Origin: Alphaproteobacteria bacterium
GTDB taxonomy: Bacteria; Pseudomonadota; Alphaproteobacteria; RF32; CAG-239
NCBI GenBank assembly: GCA_015062535.1
Contig: SUUK01000002.1
Span: 303,049-367,048 of the forward strand
Direction of reading: 5' to 3'
DNA length: 64,000 bases
Of the stretch, positions 1 to 7,138 are shown piece after piece (positions within the stretch are counted from its first letter, which is position 1; the number at the start of each line of letters is the position of its first letter). The translations under genes and the position numbers were made by a program. The notes beneath the pieces were generated by a model, which saw only the letters and a list, made by a program, of their open reading frames with translations, was not told the origin of the DNA and did no database searches.

Positions 1-1
1 G

Positions 2-1648
2 ATTATTGAAGGTGATAATGGTGATGCTTGGGTTGAAGTTAAAGGCACAAAATATGCTCCATCTCAAATCTCTGCTATTGTTTTGCAAAAAATTAAAGAA
101 TTTGCAGAAAGCTATTTAGGTGAAAAAATTGAAAAAGCAGTTATTACTGTTCCTGCTTATTTTAATGATAGCCAAAGACAAGCTACAAAAGATGCTGGTA
201 AAATTGCAGGCTTAGAAGTTTTACGTATTATCAACGAGCCAACTGCAGCAGCACTTGCTTATGGTATGGATAAAAAAGCAACAGGTACTATTGCAGTATA
301 TGACCTTGGTGGTGGTACATTCGATATTTCAATTTTGGAAATTGGTGATGGTGTGTTTGAAGTTAAGTCTACTAATGGTGATACATTCCTTGGTGGTGAA
401 GACTTTGACCAAAGATTAGTTAACTATTTAGCTGATGAATTCAAAAAAGAAAACAATATTGACCTTAAGGCTGATAGACTTGCTCTTCAAAGATTAAAAG
501 AAGCTGCAGAAAAAGCTAAAATTGAGCTTTCTTCTACAACTCAAACAGAAGTTAATCTTCCATTTATTACAGCAGATATGAGCACAGGTACTCCAATCCC
601 AATGCACTTGAATATTAAACTTACTCGTGCAAAACTTGAATCTATTGTTGAAGATTTGATTGAAAGAACTGTTGAACCTTGTAAAAAAGCTATGGCTGAT
701 GCTGGTATTAACCCAAGTGAAATTAGCGAAGTAATTCTCGTTGGTGGTATGACACGTATGCCAAAAGTACAAGAAAAAGTTAAAGAAATCTTCGGTAAAG
801 AACCTCATAAAGGTGTTAACCCTGATGAAGTAGTGGCTGTTGGTGCTGCTATTCAAGGTGGTGTGTTAATGGGTGATGTTAAAGACGTTTTACTTCTTGA
901 CGTTACTCCTTTATCTCTCGGTATTGAAACTTTAGGTGGTGTGTTTACTCGTTTGATTGATAGAAATACAACTATCCCAACACGTAAATCTCAAGTATTC
1001 TCTACTGCAGAAGATGGTCAAACAGCTGTTACTATTAGAGTATTCCAAGGTGAACGTGAAATTGCAGCTCATAACAAATTGCTTGGTCAATTTGATTTGG
1101 TTGATATTCCACCAGCACCACGTGGTATGCCTCAAATTGAAGTAACATTTGATATTGATGCTAATGGTATTGTTAATGTTTCTGCAAAAGATAAAGCAAC
1201 AAATAAAGAACAATCTATTCGTATTCAAGCAAGCGGTGGTTTAAGTGACGCAGATATCGAAAAGATGGTTAAAGATGCAGAAGCAAATGCTGAAGCAGAT
1301 AAGAAGAAAAAAGAACTTGTTGAAGCTAAAAACCATGCAGAAGGTTTAATCCACACAACAGAAAAAACATTAAAAGAAAATTCTGATAAGATTAGTTCTG
1401 CAGATAAAAGCGCTATTGAAACAGCTGTTAGTGAATTAAAGGCTGTTGTTGATGGCGAAGATGTGGAAGCTATTAAAGCTAAATCTGATGCATTAATGCA
1501 AGCATCATTGAAACTTGGCGAAGCTATGTATAAAGCTCAAGGTGCAGATATGGGTGCGCAAGGAACAGCACAAGGTGCGCCAGAGAGTGATGCAAGTGGT
1601 AATGCTGATGAGAAGGTTGTTGATGCAGACTTCGAAGAAGTTAAATAA
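2..1648 (+). CDS. dnaK: Chaperone DnaK (Hsp70), 5' end outside window
   Basis: ATP-dependent Hsp70 chaperone that binds exposed hydrophobic segments of client proteins with DnaJ and GrpE in the cytoplasm. The reading frame is open from base 2, so the gene begins before the window; by comparison with known DnaK roughly the first 80 residues are missing. Visible signatures are [10 protein letters not shown], the [19 protein letters not shown] block, [13 protein letters not shown], the phosphate-binding DLGGGTFD, and the [10 protein letters not shown] segment, followed by the substrate-binding domain and the usual acidic C-terminus ending [10 protein letters not shown]. No dnaJ gene follows; the next gene is luxS, which differs from the common dnaK-dnaJ order. 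A structured repeat element starts at the stop codon. Identity is certain from the family signatures. Confidence 0.98.
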   Translation: MIEGDNGDAWVEVKGTKYAPSQISAIVLQKIKEFAESYLGEKIEKAVITVPAYFNDSQRQATKDAGKIAGLEVLRIINEPTAAALAYGMDKKATGTIAVYDLGGGTFDISILEIGDGVFEVKSTNGDTFLGGEDFDQRLVNYLADEFKKENNIDLKADRLALQRLKEAAEKAKIELSSTTQTEVNLPFITADMSTGTPIPMHLNIKLTRAKLESIVEDLIERTVEPCKKAMADAGINPSEISEVILVGGMTRMPKVQEKVKEIFGKEPHKGVNPDEVVAVGAAIQGGVLMGDVKDVLLLDVTPLSLGIETLGGVFTRLIDRNTTIPTRKSQVFSTAEDGQTAVTIRVFQGEREIAAHNKLLGQFDLVDIPPAPRGMPQIEVTFDIDANGIVNVSAKDKATNKEQSIRIQASGGLSDADIEKMVKDAEANAEADKKKKELVEAKNHAEGLIHTTEKTLKENSDKISSADKSAIETAVSELKAVVDGEDVEAIKAKSDALMQASLKLGEAMYKAQGADMGAQGTAQGAPESDASGNADEKVVDADFEEVK

Positions 1649-1754
1649 AATTTAAGTGTCTAATCGTGAATGGATGTCCCTCGTTGGTCAGGTTATGTAG
1701 ATTTTACTACACTTACTTACTCGGGGGACATTTACTTCTATCTATCTTAAATTT
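1648..1754 (+). ncRNA. Structured RNA element, single copy after dnaK
   Basis: An imperfect inverted repeat of about 107 nt begins at the last base of the dnaK stop. Outer stem: AAATTTAAG (1648-1656) with CTTAAATTT (1746-1754). Second stem: GTGAATG with CATTTAC, then TGTCCC with GGGACA. Apical hairpin: TGTAG (1696-1700) with CTACA (1707-1711). The same architecture recurs at 63663-64000 with base changes that keep the pairs. Seen directly: the pairing and the homology. Inferred: an RNA acting in the 3' UTR or as an excised small RNA. It matches no RNA family I recognise. Confidence 0.7.
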
Positions 1755-1758
1755 TTAG

Positions 1759-1786
1759 AGGGGAAATATTGTGTCCCCCTTTTTTG
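1759..1786 (+). terminator. Probable intrinsic terminator of the dnaK transcript
   Basis: AGGGG at 1759 pairs with CCCCT ending at 1780 and is followed by an uninterrupted T run. It lies directly downstream of the structured element, so the dnaK transcript would include that element. Confidence 0.6.
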
Positions 1787-1846
1787 TTTGCATAAAATGT
1801 TTTTTTAGTTTATGAGTTTGTGTAGACTAATTTTATGAGGTGAGTT

Positions 1847-2326
1847 ATGGAAAAAATTGCAAGTTTTATGGTTAATCATTTAAATTTATTGCCGGGGGTT
1901 TATGTTTCTAGAATTGATGATTTTGATGGTAAGTTTATTACAACTTTTGATATTCGTATGACAAGACCAAATTTTGAGCCAGTGATGAATACTGCAGAAA
2001 TTCATACTATTGAGCATCTTGGAGCTACATTCATGCGTAATCATAAAGATTATGCAAAAAAAACAGTATATTTTGGACCTATGGGATGTAGAACAGGTTT
2101 TTATTTGCTTTTAGAGGGTAAATATAGTTCAAAAGAAGTAGTGCCATTGATGAAGGAAATGTTTGATTTTATTCGTAAATTTGAAGGTGAAGTTCCAGGG
2201 GCTGTTGCTCGTGATTGTGGTAATTATTTGGATATGAACCTTAATATGGCAAAGTATCTTGCTAATAAATATTATGAAGAAGTGCTAGAAAATATTACAA
2301 TTGAGCGATTAGAATATCAAGATTAA
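1847..2326 (+). CDS. luxS: S-ribosylhomocysteine lyase LuxS
   Basis: LuxS cleaves S-ribosylhomocysteine to homocysteine and DPD, the precursor of autoinducer-2, in the activated methyl cycle. At 159 residues the length is normal for the family. The metal site is complete: H53, E56 and H57 in HTIEHL and C124 in ARDCGNY. The catalytic cysteine is C81 in MGCRTG. The ATG at 1847 is preceded by GAGG at 1837-1840. No pfs/mtnN or methionine-cycle gene sits beside it; it lies alone between dnaK and a terminator. LuxS is uncommon in Alphaproteobacteria, so acquisition by transfer is a reasonable inference, although its AT-rich composition resembles the neighbouring native genes. Confidence 0.97.
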   Translation: MEKIASFMVNHLNLLPGVYVSRIDDFDGKFITTFDIRMTRPNFEPVMNTAEIHTIEHLGATFMRNHKDYAKKTVYFGPMGCRTGFYLLLEGKYSSKEVVPLMKEMFDFIRKFEGEVPGAVARDCGNYLDMNLNMAKYLANKYYEEVLENITIERLEYQD

Positions 2327-2337
2327 GACATAAAAAA

Positions 2338-2368
2338 AGCGTCCCCTTGAGAGGGACGCTAATTTTTT
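2338..2368 (+). terminator. Intrinsic terminator after luxS
   Basis: AGCGTCCC (2338-2345) pairs with GGGACGCT (2353-2360) around a short loop, followed by AA and a run of seven T. The A-rich left flank means it may also serve the convergent lipoprotein gene. Confidence 0.85.
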
Positions 2369-2383
2369 TGGGACTTCTTAGCA

Positions 2384-3604
2384 TTATTCGTGCTGAAGAA
2401 GGGTGGTTCTTCCTGTGCCTTCAGTGAACTTAACACCGTTGCAGTATCCCTCAACAGAGAGTACGCGGGTGCCAAGATAACCTTCAGTTGAAACTTGCTC
2501 GTTTACAACCTCGTTCTTAACCACCTTTAATTCAGGGGTAAAGTTGAAGTGATACTCGCAATTTTCGTCCTTGTAGGTAACCTTCATGCCGTAAAGCATG
2601 AGGAGGTCAGTGTGACCGACTTCAAGTCCGTTATGGTTCCAATCGGCTCTGAAGTTGTTCTCCTGGGATGTTGAAATCCAAGAGAAAGCACCGCTTGCAC
2701 CACTTTCTTCCATAACCTCACCTTTGGTGTAGGTATTAGAAGACATTTCGGAATTGAAAACCTTCAAGGTTTCGTCACCCGGAAGGCCCATCTCAGCAAC
2801 GGTTAAGGTCTTTTGAGCTATCTTAACAGTGTCAGCAGGCTGTAAAGCCTTTGGTGTCACCTTATATACGATGAACTTGCATTTCATCGCGTTGTTCTTT
2901 ACTGTGACAATAGTGTCACAGAAGAAATAAGGATCCTCCACCACAGAGATTTCAGGCTGAGGGATTTCCTGATAATAATAAGGTGCCACCATAATGGTGT
3001 CTCGCTTATAACTATCAGTGGTACCGACAACTGAATAACTAACCTCATAGTTGAGGGTTACTCGGTTAAGGCGGTCATTATTCTCAACAGCTGAGAGTTC
3101 AGCATTTTTGAAAACAATGTTGTTGATTTCTACGTGAGCGCAATCGTCGATTGACTCATCATAGTTTTCAACAAAACCATATACCCACTCTGCCTTAATT
3201 TCTGCAGACTGGCCGTCTGAGAAAGCGTCGTTTCCGGTCATGGAATAACTCTTGTTAACTCCATTCCAATCCTTGAGCTCAGCATCACTGAGGTTCGAAG
3301 TCTTGATGCTAGGTGTTGAAAACTCCTCTACATCGACAGTGTCGAGAAGAAGAGAAATTTCAGCTTTAGCACTCACTTCAAACTTCTGGTTTTCTGCACC
3401 CACAGATGTGGTGGCGTTTCCAGACAACTTAGCTGTTGCAAAACCCATCTCGTTCTTATAACTTACGTTATAAGACAGATTCTTGTTTGCAACGGGGTTG
3501 TAGTTTTCGAGGACGTCTTCACCTGAGCATGAGCTCATGAGGAACATTACAACCATTCCCATTACACATGCCAAAAGGCTTGTGTTGTTTGTTCTTTTTG
3601 CCAT
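2384..3604 (-). CDS. Orphan lipoprotein, 406 aa, unknown function
   Basis: Not recognised by family. The N-terminus is a lipoprotein signal: basic start, hydrophobic stretch at about residues 9-23, then FLMSSC with the acceptor Cys at 26. After the Cys come SGEDVLE, an acidic patch reminiscent of the surface-export signal of Bacteroidetes lipoproteins (inference). The rest is Thr/Ser/Val/Asn-rich and looks like stacked beta domains. The gene is visibly richer in G+C than its neighbours and its ATG has no Shine-Dalgarno sequence. It is monocistronic, with its own promoter and a roughly 200-nt leader holding a hairpin. These features suggest horizontal transfer, possibly from Bacteroidetes, but no homology search was possible. 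Confidence 0.8.
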   Translation of the reverse strand: MAKRTNNTSLLACVMGMVVMFLMSSCSGEDVLENYNPVANKNLSYNVSYKNEMGFATAKLSGNATTSVGAENQKFEVSAKAEISLLLDTVDVEEFSTPSIKTSNLSDAELKDWNGVNKSYSMTGNDAFSDGQSAEIKAEWVYGFVENYDESIDDCAHVEINNIVFKNAELSAVENNDRLNRVTLNYEVSYSVVGTTDSYKRDTIMVAPYYYQEIPQPEISVVEDPYFFCDTIVTVKNNAMKCKFIVYKVTPKALQPADTVKIAQKTLTVAEMGLPGDETLKVFNSEMSSNTYTKGEVMEESGASGAFSWISTSQENNFRADWNHNGLEVGHTDLLMLYGMKVTYKDENCEYHFNFTPELKVVKNEVVNEQVSTEGYLGTRVLSVEGYCNGVKFTEGTGRTTLLQHE

Positions 3605-3621
3605 ATTGATTTGGTTTTATG

Positions 3622-3663
3622 CCAGGGCTTAAGGGGAAAGATGACCTTCCTTAAACTACCTGG
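3622..3663 (-). promoter_or_regulatory. Stem-loop in the leader of the orphan lipoprotein gene
   Basis: CCAGG (3622-3626) pairs with CCTGG (3659-3663), and TTAAGG (3629-3634) with CCTTAA (3649-3654), giving a two-part stem within the 5' leader, ending 18 nt before the ATG at 3604. The only purine-rich stretch upstream of the start lies inside the stem. A regulatory role is inference. Confidence 0.45.
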
Positions 3664-3818
3664 CTGGTTAATAAATAAATTAATTAATTCAAAGAAAAAA
3701 AATAGGTACTTTTCTTTTGATATCAATTAATTTTAAGCCTGAAACTTAAAACAATATGACAACAAAAAGAAGAATAATTTACTTAAAAATTATACATAAT
3801 ACCTACTTTGACAAAAGT

Positions 3819-3847
3819 ATAATAGCATATTTTTTAAGGCATTGCAA
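3819..3847 (-). promoter_or_regulatory. Sigma-70-like promoter for the orphan lipoprotein gene
   Basis: Reading the minus strand, TTGCAA (3842-3847) and TATTAT (3819-3824) are separated by 17 nt. This would start transcription near 3812 and give a leader of about 208 nt. Apart from this and the leader hairpin, the 3605-3935 gap is AT-rich and holds no convincing gene. Confidence 0.45.
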
Positions 3848-3935
3848 TAGTTTTTTTAAATAAAATTGCCAAAAAACAAGTGGTTTCTTTAAATTGTCTA
3901 AAAGAAATAAGAAAAATAATTAAAGAAATTTAGGT

Positions 3936-3967
3936 ATAAAAAAAGCAGGCTTTTTACCTGCTTTTTG
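3936..3967 (-). terminator. Intrinsic terminator after ftsH
   Basis: AAAAAGCAGG and CCTGCTTTTT form a symmetric hairpin with A- and T-runs on both flanks. It sits just beyond the ftsH stop codon on the minus strand. The terminator at 20133-20163 has a closely similar hairpin. Confidence 0.85.
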
Positions 3968-3972
3968 TTTTT

Positions 3973-5844
3973 TTAGAGCTCTGGAACCGAGGCTTTGGTT
4001 TTCTTTTCTTCTGGAACAGGAGCATCTTTTGATTTATCAACTATTTTACCATCTAAAACGTCTTTTATCTCATCTCCAGTTAATGTTTCATATTCCATAA
4101 GAGCAAGAGCTAGGGTTTCCCAATCTTTTTTGTGCTTGGTCAAGATTTTTTTAGCCTCTTCATAACCATCTGTTACTAAGCGTTTTATCTCTGCGTCAAC
4201 TAAACGAGCTGTTTCTTCACTCATGTTTTGATTTTGGGTAACAGAACGACCTAAGAATACTTCATTTGAGTTTTCTGAGTAACGGATTGGACCTAAAATA
4301 TCGCTCATACCCCATTCTGTAACCATCGCACGAGCAAGGTTTGTAGCCGCATTGATATCTGATGAAGCACCAGATGTTACGGCTTCATAGCCAAACTTTA
4401 GTTCTTCGGCAACTCGTCCACCCATAAGGATTGCTAGACGTGATAACATTTGTTGACGAGTGTATGAGTATTTGTCTTTTTCAGGAAGTTGCTGAACCAT
4501 ACCAAGCGCACGTCCACGTGGGATAATGGTTGCTTTGTGAATTGGGTCAGTGTCTTTTACGTTTAATGAGCAAATAGCATGACCTGCTTCATGGTAAGCA
4601 GTTAGCTGTTTTTCTTTTTCATCCATTGCCATAGATTTGCGCTCATTGCCCATTAGAACTTTGTCTTTAGCATCATCAAAATCTATAGATGATACTTTTA
4701 ATTTGTTTTTACGAGCGGCAAGAAGAGCTGCCTCATTAACAAGGTTTGCTAAATCTGCACCAGAAAAGCCAGGTGTTCCACGAGCAACAACACTTAAGTT
4801 TACATCTTTGGCAAGAGGAACTTTACGAGTGTGTACTTTTAAGATTTCTTCTCTACCTTTTACGTCTGGATTGTTTACGGTTACTTGACGATCAAAACGT
4901 CCTGGACGAAGAAGAGCAGGGTCTAAAACGTCTGGTCTATTGGTTGCGGCAATTAAAATGATGTTTTCGTTTGCATCAAAACCATCCATTTCTACTAAGA
5001 GTTGGTTTAGGGTTTGCTCACGTTCATCATTTCCACCACCAAGACCTGCACCACGATGACGACCAACAGCATCTATTTCGTCTATAAACAAAAGACATGG
5101 AGCATTCTTTTTAGCTTGAGCAAACATATCACGAACACGAGATGCACCAACACCTACAAACATTTCTACAAAGTCTGAACCAGAAATTGAGAAAAATGGT
5201 ACATTTGCTTCACCTGCTACGGCTTTGGCAAGTAATGTTTTACCTGTTCCTGGAGGGCCAACAAGAAGTACACCCTTTGGAATTTTACCGCCTAAACGTT
5301 GGAATTTTTGTGGTTCTTTTAAGAAATCTATAATTTCTTCTAGTTCTTGTTTGCTCTCGTCAGCACCTGCAACATCTTTAAATGTAACTTTTTTTAGGTT
5401 TTCAACTAGTTTGGCACGAGATTTACCAAAACTCATAGCCTTGTTGTTACCAGAGTTTGCTTGGCGCATAAAGAATATCCATACACCAATTAATAAAAGC
5501 ATAGGGAACCATGAGATTAAAATTCCCCAAAAAGTAGTTTCTGCAGTTTCAATTGGTTTGGCTTCTATTTTAACATTTTGCTTTCTTAAAGTTTCAACCA
5601 TGTTAGGGTCAAATGGGGCATATGTTTTAAATTTTGTGCCATTTACATATGTTCCAAAAATATCATTACCGATAATGGTTACGGTGTCTATTTGACCTTC
5701 TTCTGCGCTATTCATAAATTCTGAAAAAGCGATTTTAGAATTAGATAATTGTCTTGTTTCGGGGTTAAAGCTATTTAGCATAACGCTCAGTAGTACAAAA
5801 CTTATAATCCAAAATAAAATATGTTTTCCTGATTTCATAAACAA
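3973..5844 (-). CDS. ftsH: ATP-dependent zinc metalloprotease FtsH
   Basis: Membrane-bound AAA+ protease that degrades misfolded membrane proteins and regulatory proteins. The 623 residues hold two membrane segments (about 9-25 and 106-126) enclosing a periplasmic loop. The AAA module has Walker A GPPGTGKT at 196-203, Walker B LLFIDEID at about 251-258 and the second region of homology [19 protein letters not shown]. The zinc protease motif HEAGH is at 418-422. The C-terminus is short and charged. M3 is an equally possible start. The usual alphaproteobacterial partner tilS is not adjacent; the gene is monocistronic and diverges from a glycosyltransferase gene. Confidence 0.99.
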   Translation of the reverse strand: MFMKSGKHILFWIISFVLLSVMLNSFNPETRQLSNSKIAFSEFMNSAEEGQIDTVTIIGNDIFGTYVNGTKFKTYAPFDPNMVETLRKQNVKIEAKPIETAETTFWGILISWFPMLLLIGVWIFFMRQANSGNNKAMSFGKSRAKLVENLKKVTFKDVAGADESKQELEEIIDFLKEPQKFQRLGGKIPKGVLLVGPPGTGKTLLAKAVAGEANVPFFSISGSDFVEMFVGVGASRVRDMFAQAKKNAPCLLFIDEIDAVGRHRGAGLGGGNDEREQTLNQLLVEMDGFDANENIILIAATNRPDVLDPALLRPGRFDRQVTVNNPDVKGREEILKVHTRKVPLAKDVNLSVVARGTPGFSGADLANLVNEAALLAARKNKLKVSSIDFDDAKDKVLMGNERKSMAMDEKEKQLTAYHEAGHAICSLNVKDTDPIHKATIIPRGRALGMVQQLPEKDKYSYTRQQMLSRLAILMGGRVAEELKFGYEAVTSGASSDINAATNLARAMVTEWGMSDILGPIRYSENSNEVFLGRSVTQNQNMSEETARLVDAEIKRLVTDGYEEAKKILTKHKKDWETLALALMEYETLTGDEIKDVLDGKIVDKSKDAPVPEEKKTKASVPEL

Positions 5845-6015
5845 TATACCTTGTAGATAATATGGTTAAAACTTTGACGATAATATATCGAACTTTTATA
5901 CTATATAGAGTGTTTGGAAGTAAAACTCAATAGCAATTTTTATTTTTTAGCTAAAAAGTTTTTAACTACAATTTAACATAGTTCTTCTAGTCTTTTAAAA
6001 GAGGTTTTAGTTAAG

Positions 6016-6981
6016 ATGATTAAGAAGTTTAAAAAAGAATTTGTTGCTTTTTTGATTGCTATTTTGGGAATCGCTTTAGCAAGTTTTTTGTTTTGGGATA
6101 AAAAAGTAAAAGTAAGTGTGATTGTGCCGGTTTATAATACTGAAATGTATTTGGAAAAATGTTTAAGTTCGTTGAAAAATCAAACCTTAAAAGAAATGGA
6201 GTTTATTGTTATAGATGATGGTTCAACAGATAAATCTTTTGAGATAATGAAAAAATATGCAAAAGAGGATAAACGTTTTAGAGTATATTCAAAAGAAAAT
6301 GAAGGGGTTGGTAAAACTAGAAATTTAGGAATTGAGCTTGCTAAAGGTGAATATATAGGGTTTGTTGATAGTGATGACTTTGTAAGTAATGATTATTTTG
6401 AAGAATTATATAATAGCGCTAAAAAAATGGATGCAGAAATTAGTGTTAGTCCAAATGTTTATATGATAGAAAATAATAAATCAAAAAAAATATCTCGTCC
6501 GATAGATAGTCATAGAAATAAAGAGGTTATTGATGATTTTTCATTTTTGATATCAGATGCTGGTGAACAATGGGATAAGATTTATAAAAAAAGCTTTTTA
6601 GATAAATATAATATTAGATGTTTAGAAGACAGAGTTTGGTTTGAAGATGTATGGTTTTCAACCTTGGTTGCTATATATGCTAAAAAAGTTGTGGTGGCAA
6701 AAAAGGGGGAATATTATTGCCTTTTAAGACCGGGGAGTCTTAGTGAGTTTTGGAATATTAGTGAAGAATTTTTATTTAAAGGTCTAAAGCTTTATAAAGA
6801 TTTTTTTGTGGTAGTTAAAGATTTAGATGTAGATGAAAAAAGGAGATTACATTTAAGGCTAAAGCTCCGTGAGAAAATGTATATGTTTGTATCAATATTT
6901 AAAGAAACATTTGATGGTAATGAAAATGTAAAAAATAAAGTTAACGAGTACATTTTGAGTTTAGAAGATTTAGTTAAATAG
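6016..6981 (+). CDS. Family 2 glycosyltransferase with N-terminal membrane anchor
   Basis: GT-A fold, family 2 glycosyltransferase likely to add a sugar to a cell-surface glycan; donor and acceptor cannot be told from sequence. Residues 10-26 form one hydrophobic segment. The catalytic domain follows with VSVIVPVYNTEMYLEKCLSS, VIDDGSTD at about 65-72, ENEGVGKTRNLGIELAKGEY and the metal-binding DSDD at 118-121. At 321 residues it is typical of short LPS or capsule transferases. It is not in a polysaccharide cluster: ftsH diverges upstream and adhE lies downstream with its own promoter. The start is the first ATG, with GAGG upstream at 6001. Confidence 0.9.
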   Translation: MIKKFKKEFVAFLIAILGIALASFLFWDKKVKVSVIVPVYNTEMYLEKCLSSLKNQTLKEMEFIVIDDGSTDKSFEIMKKYAKEDKRFRVYSKENEGVGKTRNLGIELAKGEYIGFVDSDDFVSNDYFEELYNSAKKMDAEISVSPNVYMIENNKSKKISRPIDSHRNKEVIDDFSFLISDAGEQWDKIYKKSFLDKYNIRCLEDRVWFEDVWFSTLVAIYAKKVVVAKKGEYYCLLRPGSLSEFWNISEEFLFKGLKLYKDFFVVVKDLDVDEKRRLHLRLKLREKMYMFVSIFKETFDGNENVKNKVNEYILSLEDLVK

Positions 6982-7074
6982 TGTAAAAAAAGTATTTGTA
7001 AAAATTAAATTTTAAAACACAAGATTTAGTAATAATCCGAAATATTAAGTGTTCTGATGAGGGTTTTAAACGTC

Positions 7075-7102
7075 TTGTTAATTTATTTTAATGTATTATA
7101 GT
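7075..7102 (+). promoter_or_regulatory. Promoter of adhE
   Basis: TTGTTA (7075-7080) and TATAGT (7097-7102) are separated by 16 nt. Transcription would start near 7109, about 30 nt before the adhE ATG, whose Shine-Dalgarno sequence AGGAG lies at 7123-7127. Confidence 0.6.
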
Positions 7103-7138
7103 GGCACTAGTTTTAATAAGTTAGGAGTATAGTAAATT

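Noticed and set aside
83..85. TTG at base 83 as the dnaK start
   Set aside because: The frame is open to base 2 and the upstream codons encode conserved DnaK residues, so the true start is outside the window.
3812..3819. TACTTTTG resembling a Bacteroidetes -7 box (TAnnTTTG) upstream of the lipoprotein gene
   Set aside because: A single 8-base match in AT-rich DNA is expected by chance and no correctly spaced -33 element is visible.
3754..3862. Plus-strand 35-codon frame in the gap before ftsH
   Set aside because: No Shine-Dalgarno sequence, no recognisable peptide features and overlap with a promoter on the other strand.
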